A DNA stretch of 64,000 bases. Origin: Cherax quadricarinatus (lineage: Eukaryota > Arthropoda > Malacostraca > Decapoda > Parastacidae). The notes below the pieces were generated by a model that worked only from the letters and a program-made list of their open reading frames with translations, had not been told where the DNA came from and did not search any database. Shown in pieces: positions 1 to 12,515 of this stretch. Position numbers and translations under genes: made by a program. The stretch lies in the NCBI RefSeq assembly GCF_038502225.1, contig NC_091341.1, positions 6,282,035 to 6,346,034 of the forward strand, written 5' to 3'. Numbering within the stretch: position 1 is the first letter of the stretch; the number at the start of each line of letters is the position of its first letter.

Positions 1-765
1 GCGGAAGATATTGTAAAGATTTCTTGCAATTCACATTTCCATAAACATAAGAAATACAAAAATAAAAATCAAGATTAGGTGCTAGTTTATATACCCAGAG
101 CGCTCCATCCTCTTAACTTCTGCCAAGGATTTAGTGAATATTTTCCTCTCTATTGGCTGTAAAAACAACAGGTACCCTGGGCACTGTACACCTGAATGAT
201 GTCCTTATTGACGCCTGTTTCCTGGTTCATTATCGGGCAGAATGGTCCAGTGTAACCTGGCGCTACATGAAACTTTAATCTGACATGAGGGTGAATATAC
301 AGCATGTGGAAATCTCTCTGACCCACACACCACACCACTACTTCATTTAAGTCCCTTCCTACCTAGTACAAAATTATGGATTGTAATCGATTTGATGACG
401 ATGGGAAAAATATGGACTTACAGGCCCCTCAGGTCTGTCACTATCAGCTTGAGAACTTGGTGTCTTGGATTCGTGGTGGTATAAGGACTGGACGCCGATT
501 AACGTATGTCCTGCCTAAAAATGAGAGGTGTCACCATTTCCGAATGTCATTAAAAGACAATAGTTGTTACTCATTTAACACAAGTGCTGGTAATATTTTT
601 GAAATCACAGTTCATTTTCGAATGTGGATTCCAGCTTCAGTCCAGAAAATCCACTGAATACCTTAAGTCTCGATACTTAGCTCAGTGACCCAGAGAGACA
701 GAGCACACAATAGAGGCGCTGTTCTGGTACATTCATTGAGTAATTAATAAACTGGGCCGATCAAC
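1..765. other. Unannotated single-copy-looking DNA
   Basis: No tandem repeat, recognised transposon or convincing gene is visible. Short open frames (for example 376-657 on +, 93 codons) show no domain or motif that I recognise and are of a length expected by chance. Confidence 0.5.
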
Positions 766-778
766 ATGAAGGCCATGT

Positions 779-881
779 CTGCTCGCTCGCTCGCTCTCGC
801 GTGCTCGCTCTCGCGCGCTCTCTCTCGCGCGCTCTCTCTCGCTCTCGCTCTCGCTCTCGCTCTCGCTCTCGCTCTCGTTCC
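779..881. repeat. (CTCGCT)n / (CTCTCG)n pyrimidine-rich microsatellite
   Basis: Alternating CTCG and CTCT blocks run through the interval, ending in about six CTCTCG-type units. One strand is almost pure pyrimidine. The short alanine/leucine-rich frame across it is a consequence of the repeat. Confidence 0.85.
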
Positions 882-2560
882 TGACCCAAGACCGCCCTCT
901 GAGCCTTCAAATACGGCCACCCTACCTACAAACCAGCTGGCCCTCGGATGCCGTTGCCAGAATGTCAGTCACAATGACGTTCGTAAAACTCACTAAAGCT
1001 CCGAAATCTAGTAACTAATAAGTTTAAGATTCTTGCCAGACAAGTGTAGACATAGCACTTTAGTACAGGGGGGAAAGGTGGTTGCACCTCATCTTGTCCA
1101 CACACTAGGTAGAGAAAGGTTTTAATATTATGAGAGCACAGTATTATGAACACAGGTGGTAGTCCAAAACCCTGTAGCGCCTGGTGGTAACTAAGCAAAC
1201 AAAGCACTCAGCAGGGCAGAGCAAGGCCAAGGCAAACACAGCAAGTGTGGATTGCTTTATCCATGTATTCCATCACCAACATTTACTCTGTGTACAGTGT
1301 TTATGATTAGAGAAGTCAGAGTCGAATGGTGCGATCAAGAGCCACTGAAAACATGAGTGGTCACGACCAGTGTCTGCGGAATCTGCCACTCAGCCAGGTG
1401 GGCTGAAGTGACGCCACCTTACCTGAAGTAGCTGGCTACTATCTGCTGCACTATTTTACAGTAATCTCTAGACACCTTGAAAACCGTTGGCAACAACGAT
1501 GGCCTGAGTTGATTCATAACAAATTATATCAAATCGTGATTAGGTTTCTGGTCTTCTTATCGCTCTCGTGTTTGGAAGACTATACTCTCATGCCTACGTA
1601 TCGGACACACGCATCTCACTCATAAGTATCTCATGGAGAAGCACCCAAAGGCACTCTGAGAACTGTCAAGTTCCGTTTTCAGTTCGTCATATACGATTAG
1701 ACTTTTCTGTCTACCAGCGAGCACCAAGATTTATCTCCGGCGTCGTCACCGCTCTAACTCTAACGCCCTTACTTCATCTAACCACGCTGACAGCCCCACC
1801 TTTTACACAGGCTCCCTCTTTGACTTTGTCAGTGACTGCTCTATTACACCGACAGCTTTATTAATCCTCACCGCCCTTATTGACTTCCTCCGGCGTCTTT
1901 TTCATCCTACCCTGCAGCGCTGTGTAACCTTTGCAGATTTAGCGCATAGTTTCGATTGTAATAATAATCCACCTGACTAGCAGATCAAACTTGACAATAA
2001 GCACAGAATTTGGGCTCCAGAACTACTGCACTCTGAATTACCAGTTCACTGGTCGAGAAGGCAAGTCATATGGTTGTGATGAACGCTGAATAAAACTGAA
2101 AATACACGTCACAATTGTACAAGAGAATTAAAAAATTCCCACACATCTCTCTTCCTAAACTACATTTTTCCTCTACCTGTGAATAATTTTCTTGCTCCCG
2201 CCCTGGTATGAAGTGGAAAACTTCATGAAAAATCAGTTTCTGCTGTGTATGGGAGAGGTTATCCAGAGATGGCAAGTCCCACGTAATTGTAACTCCAGCT
2301 ATGCTGGCAGGAAACCTCTGAAGGTTTCGTAGCTTAATGAAACCTTACTGAAATACCTGACAATCTGGTCGTCCTCCTACTGAAGTCTCCCGGCTCAGGC
2401 TAGCCAGTCTCAGCGCCTTGTTGGAGCGCCATCTCGCGTGAGGGAAATAACAGGAAAACACAGCTACTGTATCGTTCAATACCATGGTGTGATTATCATA
2501 GAAAATATAGCAGCACACTGACCATGCATACAATTTGTTAAAAAAATCCCTCCTCCGCAA
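882..2560. other. Unannotated DNA, no gene recognised
   Basis: Mixed-composition sequence without tandem structure. The open frames at 965-1207 (-), 1568-1864 (+) and 2066-2275 (-) have no recognisable motif. A distant exon of a host gene cannot be excluded by eye. Confidence 0.45.
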
Positions 2561-2566
2561 CCCGTC

Positions 2567-5165
2567 ACCACTCCCATCATACCCCACCCGTCACCACTCC
2601 CATCATACCCCACCCGTCACCGCTCCCATCATACCCCACCCGTCACCACTCCCATCATACCCCACCCGTCACCGCTCCCATCATACCCCACCCGTCACCG
2701 CTCCCATCATACCCCACCCGTCACCACTCCCATCATACCCCACCCGTCACCGCTCCCATCATACCCCACCCGTCACCACTCCCATCATACCCCACCCGTC
2801 ACCACTCCCATCATACCCCACCCGTCACCGCTCCCATCATACCCCACCCGTCACCGCTCCCATCATACCCCACCCGTCACCGCTCCCATCATACCCCACC
2901 CGTCACCGCTCCCATCATACCCCACCCGTCACCGCTCCCATCATACCCCACCCGCCACCGCTCCCATCATACCCCACCCGTCACCGCTCCCATCATACCC
3001 CACGCGACACCGCTCCCATCATACCCCACCCGTCACCACTCTCATATTACCCCACCCGCCACCGCTCCCATCATACCCCACCCGTCACCGCTCCCATCGT
3101 ACCCCACCCGTCACCGCTCCCATCGTACCACACCCGTCACCGCTCCCATCGTACCCCACCCGCCACCGCTCCCATCGTACCCCACCCGTCACCGCTCCCA
3201 TCTTACCCCACCCGTCACCGCTCCCATCGTACCCCACCCGTCACCGCTCCCATCGTACCCCACCCGTCACCGCTCCCATCGTACCCCACCCGTCACCGCT
3301 CCCATCGTACCCCACCCGTCCCGTCACCGCTCCCATCGTACCACACCCGTCACCGCTCCCATCGTACCCCACCCGCCACCGCTCCCATCGTACCCCACCC
3401 GCCACCGCTCCCATCGGACCCCACCCGTCAGCGCTCCCATCGTACCCCACCCGTCACTGCTCCCATCGTACCCCACCCGTCACCGCTCCCATCGTACCCC
3501 ACCCGTCACCGCTCCCATCGTACCCCACCCGTCACCGCTCCCATCGTACCCCACCCGCCACCGCTCCCATCGTACCCCACCCGCCACCGCTCCCATCGTA
3601 CCCCACCCGACACCGCTCCCATCGTACCCCACCCGCCACCGCTCCCATCGTACCCCACCCGCCACCGCTCCCAACGTACCCCACCCGCCACCGCTCCCAT
3701 CGTACCCCACCCGTCACCGCTCCCATCGTACCCCACCCGTCACCGCTCCCATCGTACCCCACCCGTCACCGCTCCCATCGTACCCCACCCGTCACCGCTC
3801 CCATCGTACCCCACCCGTCACCGCTCCCATCGTACCCCACCCGTCACCGCTCCCATCGTACCCCACCCGTCACCACTCCCATCGTACCCCACCCGTCACC
3901 ACACCCATCGTACCCCACCCACCACCACTCTCATATTACCCCACCCGCCACCGCTCCCATCATACCCCACCCGTCACCACTCTCATATTACCCCACCCGC
4001 CACCGCTCCCATCATACCCCACCCGCCACCACTCTCATATTACCCCACCCGCCACCGCTCCCATCATACCCCACCCATCGCCACTCCCATCGTACCCCAC
4101 CCGTCACCACTCCCATTTACCCCACCCGTCACCACTCCCATCTTAACCCACCCGTCACCACTCCCATCATACCCCACCCGTCACCACTCCCATCATACCC
4201 CACCCGTCACCACTCCCATCATACCCCACCCGGCACCACTCCCATCATACCCCACCAGTCACCACTCCCATCTTAACCCACCCGTCACCACTCCCATCTT
4301 AACCCACCCGTCACCACTCCCATCATACCCCACCCGTCACCACTCCCATCATACCCCACCCGTCAACACTCCCATCATACCCCACCCGTCACCACTCCCA
4401 TCATACCCCACCCGTCACCACTCCCATCATACCCCACCCGTCACCACTCCCATCATACCCCACCCGTCACCACTCCCATCATACCCCACCCCGCAACGCT
4501 TCCATCATACCCCACCCGCCACCGCTCCCATCATACCCCACCCGCCACCACTCCCATCATACCCCACCCGTCACCACTCCCATCATACCCCACCCGTCAC
4601 CACTCCCATCATACCCCACCCGTCACCACTCCCATCATACCCCAAACGTCACCACTCCCATCATACCCCAAACGTCACCACTCCCATCATACCCCAAACG
4701 TCACCACTCCCATCATACCCCAAACGTCACCACTCCCATCATACCCCACCCGTCACCACTCCCATCATACCCCACCCGTCACCACTCCCATCGTACCCCA
4801 CCCGTCACCACTCCCATCGTACCCAACCCGTCACCACTCCAATCATACCCCACCCGTCATCACTCCCATCGTACCCCATCCATCACCACTCCCATCGTAC
4901 CCCACCCGTCACCACTCCCATCGTACCCCACCCGTCACCACTCCCATCGTACCCCACCCGTCACCACTCCCATCGTAACACACCCGTCACCACTCCCATC
5001 GTACCACACCCGTCACTTCTCCCATCATACCCCACCCATCACCACTCCCATCGTACCCCACCCGTCACTTCTCCCATCATACCTCGCACGTCACCACTCC
5101 CATCGTACCCCACCCGTCACCACTCCCATCGTACCCCACTCATCACCATTCCGATCATACCCCAT
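2567..5165. repeat. 26-bp minisatellite array, about 100 units
   Basis: The unit reads roughly ACCCCACCCGTCACC then [A/G]CTCCCATC[A/G]T. Two variable positions define blocks: ACTCCC/ATCAT units dominate both ends and GCTCCC/ATCGT units dominate about 3080-3860, with AAACGTCACC units near 4645-4740. Since 26 is not a multiple of 3 and no register of the plus strand contains a stop, a single frame stays open for 879 codons with a 78-bp protein period. This is an arithmetic by-product, not a gene. Confidence 0.95.
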
Positions 5166-5512
5166 TCATCATAATGCCCACCACAATCAACGGAACCCAT
5201 GATAGACCTCCCACCCCATTCATCACAGCCTCAGCCCATCATAGACCTCCCACCCCACTCATTACAGCTTTAACCCATGACAGACCTCCCACCCCACTCA
5301 TCACAGTCCCAACCCATCAAAGACCTCCCATCCCACTCATCACAGCCTCAGCCCATCATAGACCTCCCACCCCACTCATTACAGCTTTAACCCATGACAG
5401 ACCTCCCACCCCACTCATCACAGTCCCAACCCATCATAGACCTCCCATCCCACTCATCAGAGTCCCAACCCATGATAGACCTCCCACCCCACTCATCACT
5501 TCCACATCCCCC
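5166..5512. repeat. 39-bp tandem repeat adjoining the 26-bp array
   Basis: About nine units built on AGACCTCCCACCCCACTCAT followed by a variable CACAG/TACAG segment and AACCCAT. Unit length is 39 bp (13 codons), so frames are preserved and a 125-codon frame stays open. The CCCACCCCACTCATC core resembles the neighbouring 26-bp unit, suggesting one arose from the other. The two alternating unit types (CAGCCTCAGCC and CAGCTTTAACC) give a higher-order pattern. Confidence 0.85.
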
Positions 5513-5654
5513 ATTGACCTTCCAGAAGGCGATCAAGATAACAAAAGTTAGCCAGACACAACAGAAAGATGCGAAACTTTTGTTTAACAACTCTTGTTTC
5601 AGTCATTAATTAGTTTCTCCATTTGTGGAGTTTATCTTGAAGGACAGTGGAGAG

Positions 5655-8600
5655 GTGAGTGGTGCTCTGGTGAGTGGTGCTCTGGTGAGTGGTGCTCTGG
5701 TGAGTGGTGCTCTGGTGAGTGGTGCTCTGGTGAGTGGTGCTCTGGGTGAGGGGTGCTCTGGGTGAGTGGTGCTCTGGTGAGTGGTGCTCTGGTGAGTGGT
5801 GCTCTGGTGAGTGGTGCTCTGGTGAGTGGTGCTCTGGTGAGTGGTGCTCTGGTGAGTGGTGCTCTGGTGAGTGGTGCTCTGGGTGAGGGGTGCTCTGGGT
5901 GAGTGGTGCTCTGGGTGAGTGGTGCTCTGGTGAGTGAGTGGTGCTCTGGTGAGTGGTGTTCTGGTGAGTGGTGCTCTGGTGAGTGGTGCTCTGGGTGAGT
6001 GGTGCTCTGGTGAGTGGTGCTCTGGTGAGTGGTGCTCTGGTGAGTGGTGCTCTGGGTGAGTGGTGCTCTGGGTGAGTGGTGCTCTGGTGAGTGGTGCTCT
6101 GGGTGAGTGGTGCTCTGGTGAGTGGTGCTCTGGTGAGTGGTGCTCTGGTGAGTGGTGCTCTGGTGAGTGGTGCTCTGGTGAGTGGTGCTCTGGGTGAGTG
6201 GTGCTCTGGTGAGTGGTGCTCTGGGTGAGTGGTGCTCTGGGTGAGTGGTGCTCTGGTGAGTGGTGCTCTGGTGAGTGGTGCTCTGGTGAGTGGTGCTCTG
6301 GTGAGTGGTGCTCTGGTGAGTGGTGCTCTGGTGAGTGGTGCTCTGGGTGAGTGGTGCTCTGGGTGAGTGGTGCTCTGGTGAGTGGTGCTCTGGTGAGTGG
6401 TGCTCTGGGTGAGTGGTGCTCTGGTGAGTGGTGTTCTGGGTGAGTGGTGCTCTGGTGAGTGGTGCTCTGGTGAGTGGTGTTCTGGTGAGGGGTGCTCTGG
6501 TGAGTGGTGCTCTGGGTGAGTGGTGCTCTGGTGAGTGGTGCTCTGGGTGAGGGGTGCTCTGGGTGAGTGGTGCTCTGGTGAGTGGTGCTCTGGGTGAGTG
6601 GTGCTCTGGGTGAGTGGTGCTCTGGTGAGTGGTGCTCTGGTGAGTGGTGCTCTGGTGAGTGGTGCTCTGGGTGAGTGGTGCTCTGGGTGAGTGGTGCTCT
6701 GGGTGAGTGGTGCTCTGGGTGAGTGGTGCTCTGGGTGAGTGGTGCTCTGGGTGAGTGGTGCTCTGGGTGAGTGGTGCTCTGGTGAGTGGTGCTCTGGTGA
6801 GTGGTGCTCTGGTGAGTGGTGCTCTGGGTGAGTGGTGCTCTGGGTGAGTGGTGCTCTGGTGAGTGGTGCTCTGGGTGAGTGGTGCTCTGGGTGAGTGGTG
6901 CTCTGGGTGAGTGGTGCTCTGGGTGAGGGTGAGTGGTGCTCTGGTGAGTGGTGCTCTGGGTGAGTGGTGCTCTGGTGAGTGGTGGGTGAGTGGTGCTCTG
7001 GGTGAGTGGTGCTCTGGGTGAGTGGTGTTCTGGTGAGTGGTGCTCTGGTGAGTGGTGCTCTGGGTGAGTGGTGCTCTGGTGAGTTGTGCTCTGGTGAGTG
7101 GTGCTCTGGGTGAGAGGTGCTCTGGGTGAGTGGTGCTCTGGGTGAGTGGTGCTCTGGGTGAGTGGTGCTCTGGGTGAGTGGTGCTCTGGTGAGTGGTGCT
7201 CTGGGTGAGTGGTGCTCTGGGTGAGTGGTGCTCTGGGTGAGTGGTGCTCTGGGTGAGTGGTGCTCTGGGTGAGTGGTGCTCTGGGTGAGTGGTGCTCTGG
7301 TGAGTGGTGCTCTGGTGAGTGGTGCTCTGGTGAGTGGTGCTCTGGTGAGTGGTGCTCTGGTGAGTGGTGCTCTGGGTGAGTGGTGCTCTGGTGAGTGGTG
7401 CTCGGGGTGAGTGGTGCTCTGGGTGAGTGGTGCTCTGGTGAGTGGTGCTCTGGGTGAGTGGTGCTCTGGGTGAGTGGTGCTCTGGGTGAGTGGTGCTCTG
7501 GGTGAGTGGTGCTCTGGGTGAGTGGTGCTCTGGTGAGTGGTGCTCTGGTGAGTGGTGCTCTGGTGAGTGGTGCTCTGGTGAGGGGTGCTCTGGGTGAGGG
7601 GTGCTCTGGGTGAGGGGTGCTCTGGGTGAGTGGTGCTCTGGGTGAGGGGTGCTCTGGGTGAGTGGTGCCCTGGGTGAGTGGTGCTCTGGGTGAGTGGTGC
7701 TCTGGGTGAGTGGTGCTCTGGGTGAGGGGTGCTCTGGTGAGTTGTGCTCTGGTGAGTGGTGCTCTGGGTGAGTGGTGCTCTGGGTGAGTGGTGCTCTGGT
7801 GAGTGGTGCTCTGGGTGAGGGGTGATCTGGGTGGGTGGTACTCTGGGTGGGTGGTGCTCTGGGTGGGTGGTGCTCTGGGTGGGTGGTGCTCTGGGTGGGT
7901 GGTGCTCTGGTGAGTGGTGCTCTGGGTGAGTGGTGCTCTGGGCGAGGGGTGCTCTGGGCGAGGGGTGCTCTGGGAGAGGGGTGCTCTGGGGGAGGGGTGC
8001 TCTGGTGAGGGGTGCTCTGGGCGAGTGGTGCTCTGGGCGAGGGGTGCTCTGGGCGAGGGGTGCTCTGGGTGAGGGGTGCTCTGGGTGAGGGGTGCTCTGG
8101 GTGGGTGGTGCTCTGGGTGAGGGGTGCTCTGGGTGGGTGGTGCTCTGGGTGGGTGGTGATCTGGGCGAGGGGTGCTCTGGGCGAGGGGTGCTCTGGGCGA
8201 GGGGTGCTCTGGGCGAGGGGTGCTCTGGGCGAGGGGTGCTCTGGGCGAGGGGTGCTCTGGGCGAGGGGTGCTCTGGGCGAGGGGTGCTCTGGGGGAGGGG
8301 TGCTCTGGGTGAGGGGTGCTCTGGGTGAGGGGTGCTCTGGGTGAGGGGTGCTCTGGGTGAGGGGTGCTCTGGGTGAGGGGTGCTCTGGGTGAGTGGTGCT
8401 CTGGGTGAGTGGTGCTCTGGGTGAGGGGTGCTTTGGGCGAGGGGTGCTCTGGGCGAGGGGTGCTCTGGGAGAGGGGTGCTCTGGGCGTGGGGTGCTCTGG
8501 GCGTGGGGTGCTCTGGGTGAGGGGTGCTCTGGGTGAGGGGTGCTCTGGGTGAGGGGTGCTCTGGGAGAGGGGTGCTCTGGGCGAGGGGTGCTCTGGGCGA

Positions 8601-9018
8601 GGGGTGCTCTGGGCGAGGGGTGCTCTGGGCGAGGGGTGCTCTGGGTGAGGGGTGCTCTGGGTGAGGGGTGCTCTGGGCGAGGGGTGCTCTGGGTGTGGGG
8701 TGCTCTGGGGGAGGGGTGCTCTGGGCGAGGGGTGCTCTGGGCGAGGGGTGCTCTGGGCGAGGGGTGCTCTGGGTGAGGGGTGCTCTGGGTGAGGGGTGCT
8801 CGGGGTGCGGGGGGCTCTGGGCGAGGGGTGCTCTGGGCGAGGGGTGCTCTGGGCGAGGGGTGCTCTGGGCGAGGGGTGCTCTGGGCGAGGGGTGCTCTGG
8901 GCGAGGGGTGCTCTGGGTGAGGGGTGCTCTGGGCGAGGGGTGCTCTGGGTGAGGGGTGCTCTATTTGAGGGCTGCTCTATTTGAGGGCTGCTCTATTTGA
9001 GGGCTGCTCTGGGTGATT
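5655..9018. repeat. 15/16-bp G-rich minisatellite array, about 3.4 kb
   Basis: Units are GAGTGGTGCTCTGGT (15 bp) or GAGTGGTGCTCTGGGT (16 bp), intermixed. From about 7900 the array changes to GAGGGGTGCTCTGGGC-type 16-bp units, ending with three CTATTTGAGGGCTG units. The 3' third has GGGG and GGG runs separated by 3-6 nt loops, which fits the usual G-quadruplex pattern. Several glycine/leucine/tryptophan frames on + are repeat by-products. Confidence 0.95.
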
Positions 9019-9359
9019 GGGAAGGAGAGTGAAAGAGGACGAGTGGTGGGCGGGAGTTGGAGTGCGAGTGGCGATGGAGGTTAGGAGTGTCAGTAGATGG
9101 AGTGCAATGAGGTACACTAGAGTACGTGGGAGTAAATGGTAAAAAAAGTCTTAAAGAGGACTTGCGAAACCAAACTATCTGCAGAGTACTATTTACGTCT
9201 TCATAGATTAAGAACTATCGTGTGTTGTCAAGGTGTGAGTCAAGGATAGAAAAGCAGAAGGCTCTCTCCTTAATATGCACTTCCTCTGGGCACTGCCAGC
9301 ATGAAAACGAGAGGAGGAAAATAAGCTATACCATATTTGTAAAGTGGCACAGAATTTAC

Positions 9360-9440
<81 letters not shown>
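9360..9440. repeat. (GA)n microsatellite
   Basis: About 40 GA units with one AAAG interruption. It borders a repeat relic that resembles the DNA following the (GA)n tract at 48126. Confidence 0.95.
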
Positions 9441-9464
9441 CTACCTCTACTAAACTAATTACCA

Positions 9465-9960
9465 CTAGTTTTGATATGACTATTCTAACTCTACTACTAT
9501 GTCTTGATTCTAAACTACTACTATGACTCGGTTGCCTTGTTGTCCAAACATCAGGAATCTGTTGATTGTAGAAATTTCCGTCTTTTAAATATACATGACG
9601 GTTTTCACTGGTTTAGTGTGGATTTAGTGTGGATTTAGTGTGGGTTTAGTGTGGGTTCAATGTGGGTTTAGTGTGGGTTTAGTGTAGTAGAAGTGAGTGT
9701 ACTCTTTACTTATCACTATAACTTATTATCACGTTTTCTGACATAAAATAATTTGAGTTGGGTCAGGCAGCAATCTGTCAGAATATAGTTCTGAAGGCTC
9801 TAACAATTCCTTCCACTAAGGAACACTATCTAGTTGAATCCTACACACGAAATGTACATTCATTCGTATTACATATTCTGCTTTGGAGTTTCATTAAGGA
9901 CTCGTTCAGCACTTCAAATTGTTCGTGTATGAGTGTGTCGACGACATTATCTTAAACATG
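9465..9960. repeat. Relic of an unclassified dispersed repeat
   Basis: Short blocks match 48540-48985 in the same order: GACTCGGTTGCCT, then ATCAGGAATCTGTTGA, then TCAGCACTTCAAAT followed by a GAGTGTGTCGA block. Both copies lie downstream of a (GA)n tract. Family and coding strand are unknown. A small 12-bp tandem (TTTAGTGTGGGT type, seven units) sits inside at 9606-9690. Confidence 0.45.
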
Positions 9961-11230
9961 ACTAGTCTCTTCTAACCATTTCTTTGCCTTCTTTCCACGA
10001 TGTATGTCCATCGCTCGGCGACAGGCTTTTCTTTTCTTGTTTATAGAAAGCCAATACACAGTAGCATGTACATTAATTTTTTTTCTTACCATTCTCCCTC
10101 TGTCAAGAAAAGTGTCGTAGTTTCTCTCTTTCTCTGTGCCCTACATATTTGCTACCCTCAGTTTCTTGACTCAGAAATTTTTACATTTTAGCATCTCGTT
10201 CTCCCGCCTTGGCTACCCTTCCAGTTTCATAAACTCTGACTTCACACAGGCCAAACGGTCTTTATTTTTTTTACTCACAAACTCTCTTCTGTGAAATCTC
10301 CTGTTCTTTGCCTTTCCTATATTTCCAGTCTCCAAAATCCTAACACTCTCCTTTCTTTATGCATGAAACTTACTTTTCTCCAGAATAATACTCTTCAGTG
10401 TAATACTGTTCGTACATCTTCTCCTGTCACTAATGCTTCTGTAGTCTTCTCCATTTCTTGGTCACTCACTTTCTGACAGTTACAAAGCACTGACACTGAC
10501 AATGCTCTTTTCTGTCATGTTACAAATCACAGTCGTCCTTTTATCTGGCCCTCTGCAAAAACTGTCTACCTTTCTTACAGCTTCCACAGACGCCGTCTTG
10601 TTGACGTATCGCTTATACATAGGTGCGTCAGCAGACCGACTTCATTACTTCTACCTACAGTTTTTGTAACATAAGTGTCAGTAGTTTCCAAAAAGGCTGT
10701 GCACAGCCTGATCACATCAACAATTTCTGAAACACCCATGACGTTCATTCCTCGCAGGTACATCACCTCAGTTAAAATTAGACCTGGTCAAAAATCACAC
10801 TACAAATAATCACTGCAGACTGAGGAGGAGTCGTGGTCGTGGACTCCACAGACTACACACACACAAGACGACCTGGCTACTAGAACATAGGGCAAAATGT
10901 ACCTTTACGAACACCAAAAAAACAATTTTTCTTAGAGGAGATCCGTTCTTTTCTGAAGAGAATTGAACATATTATCCCAGACTTGCGCACAGGTATGGAC
11001 TACCCAAGGTACACAAGCCAGCCATACACACTAAGCGCATAAATTCGCGCGTAGGCAAAGCTTGGCAGTACCGGACTAATAATGGCAGTGCAGAAGCATC
11101 CTATAGGATGCTTGGTAAAGGATGTTTTATATAAGGATGCTGACCGGCTCTAATTTCCCTAAATCATTTGTCATCTCACCTTGCTGTCATCTTCGATTTG
11201 TTTGTGTTTGCCTCAGCTCCTGGCCCTGCC
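9961..11230. other. Unannotated DNA with one 20-bp palindrome
   Basis: No gene or repeat is recognised, apart from the perfect palindrome AAGCATCCTATAGGATGCTT at 11094-11113. The short frames here show no recognisable motif. Confidence 0.45.
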
Positions 11231-11242
11231 TTCTAGATTACT

Positions 11243-11405
11243 CCCCTCAAGGGAGATTCCTTGATGCTGGTGAGGGGCTCTTGATCTAGAGAATTGGATC
11301 TGTGCTTTGATTCCCTGAATTGAGTCTGAATACCTCCCATCCCCCCCCCCCACATGCGCTGTATAATCCTATGGGTTCAGCGCTCCCCCATGATTATAAT
11401 AATAA
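11243..11405 (+). mobile_element. SINE with (AAT)n tail (family S167), full-length copy
   Basis: The element runs from CCCCTCAAGG through GAGGGGCTCTTGAT, GAATTGGATCTGTGC, a poly-C run and a CGCTGTATAATCCT block to an (AAT)n tail. It is flanked by the direct repeat TTCTAGATTACT at 11231-11242 and 11406-11417, a clear 12-bp TSD. Related copies lie at 28653, 34380, 37255 and 39354. I do not see a convincing pol III box A/B pair, so the head type is unresolved. Confidence 0.85.
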
Positions 11406-11689
11406 TTCTAGATTACTGTGGTCGGCATCACTGATTTCTGGCCTCTCAGACATTATCATATCTACTTCTAAAGCTGTGTCATGAGTTTGCCTCCGCTACT
11501 GTCTCCTCCAGATCATTTCGCTAATCAACTTGAGACTAAAAAAAAAATATACTTTCTTACATTCCTACGGCTCATGTGTTTTCGGAAAAAATTAACCATT
11601 ATTATTTACAAGAAAAGTTTGCTTCCACTGTCAGCTTCAGAGTTAGTTATCCCTGAGTTACCAGACCCTGCCACGTGGAGGCCAGTGGT

Positions 11690-12015
11690 TCGTCTTTAAG
11701 GTCCACCCTTCCCCACTCTCTACCATCTTGGGGCTTCCCTCATGTTCATGTGTCCACGAGTCCACCTGTGTCCCCTCAGGTATTCTCCCTTCCCCACTAT
11801 TTCAAGGTACGCCCCTTTTTCTCTTGCCTTCCCTTTCCTTACCCTTTGGATCATGTTTCCAGGTCTCCATCCGTGGGCCCCCGGATTTCAACCCTTCCAC
11901 ACTCCCCACTTCCATTTTTGGTGCTTTCCGTAGTTCCGTGTCTCCAGAAGTCCATCTGTGTCCCCTCAGATGAACTCCTTTCCTCACTTCGTCAGGTTCT
12001 GCATTTTGTCTTCCC
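11690..12015. repeat. Degenerate ~95-bp tandem repeat
   Basis: Three to four diverged units share a GTGTCCCCTCAG-like block and a following CCTTCCCCAC-like block, at about 11770, 11870 and 11960. The overlapping frames (for example 11675-12088) are not supported as genes. Confidence 0.5.
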
Positions 12016-12094
12016 TAGGTCAGTGGTTCCCCACTTCCCCAAGCTTAGCGTTTTTTGGCCCCTTCCCAGTGACCTTTCTGGATGGTAACTTGGT

Positions 12095-12225
12095 CTTGTC
12101 TAGCTGGTCTACTGCCGAGACTGTCCAGGTGGGTGGAATTACAGGAGAGGAAACACACAAAACCGCGTCCTGTAATTACACCCACCAAAACAGCCGCGAA
12201 AGACGAGCTAGACCAGCTAGACGAG
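12095..12225. repeat. Imperfect inverted repeat (foldback/MITE-like)
   Basis: The left arm (TCTAGCTGGTCTA, later GGAATTACAGGA) matches the reverse complement of the right arm (TCCTGTAATTACACCCACC, later TAGACCAGCTAGA). Arms are about 52-58 nt and the loop about 20 nt. No clear TSD was found. Confidence 0.7.
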
Positions 12226-12515
12226 ACTAGACTGCCACCCAACTCGGCCACAAAGCAGAGGTTACTAACTGGAAATTTCAGAATTCTATTTATGTTTCAT
12301 AATATTTTTATGCTGATTTCTTTGTTTTTATGTAGCTGTATAAGTGTTTGTGTAAACGTTTCAGTGTGTGTATTTGTCTGTCAGTATGTTAATTATTTCT
12401 TCCCACCACGAAATCTGCAACAATGAAGCTATCATATCAGCTTTCTGTTTTGTTTTAATTCGCACTTTTTTTTTTATATCCAAGGCGCCCAGTGTCCACA
12501 AGCATGCATGTACAC
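12226..12515. other. Unannotated DNA
   Basis: A/T-rich sequence with TGTG-rich stretches. No recognised gene or repeat. Confidence 0.4.

Noticed and set aside
3241..3762. RWERWRVGYDGSG-type proteins on the minus strand
   Set aside because: Reverse-strand reading of the 26-bp array.
2535..5174. Long + frame that looks like a Pro/His/Ser-rich protein
   Set aside because: It follows the 26-bp array exactly; the unit lacks stops in all registers.
5174..5551. 125-codon threonine/proline-rich protein
   Set aside because: The 39-bp unit is a codon multiple without stops; there is no start context or other support.
8012..8984. LWARGALGEGCSG-type repeat proteins
   Set aside because: Reading of the 16-bp G-rich array.
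9208..9526. Arg/Glu- or Leu/Ser-rich short proteins
   Set aside because: Translations of (GA)n; the same holds at 48072-48312, 25463-25735 and 53193-53525.
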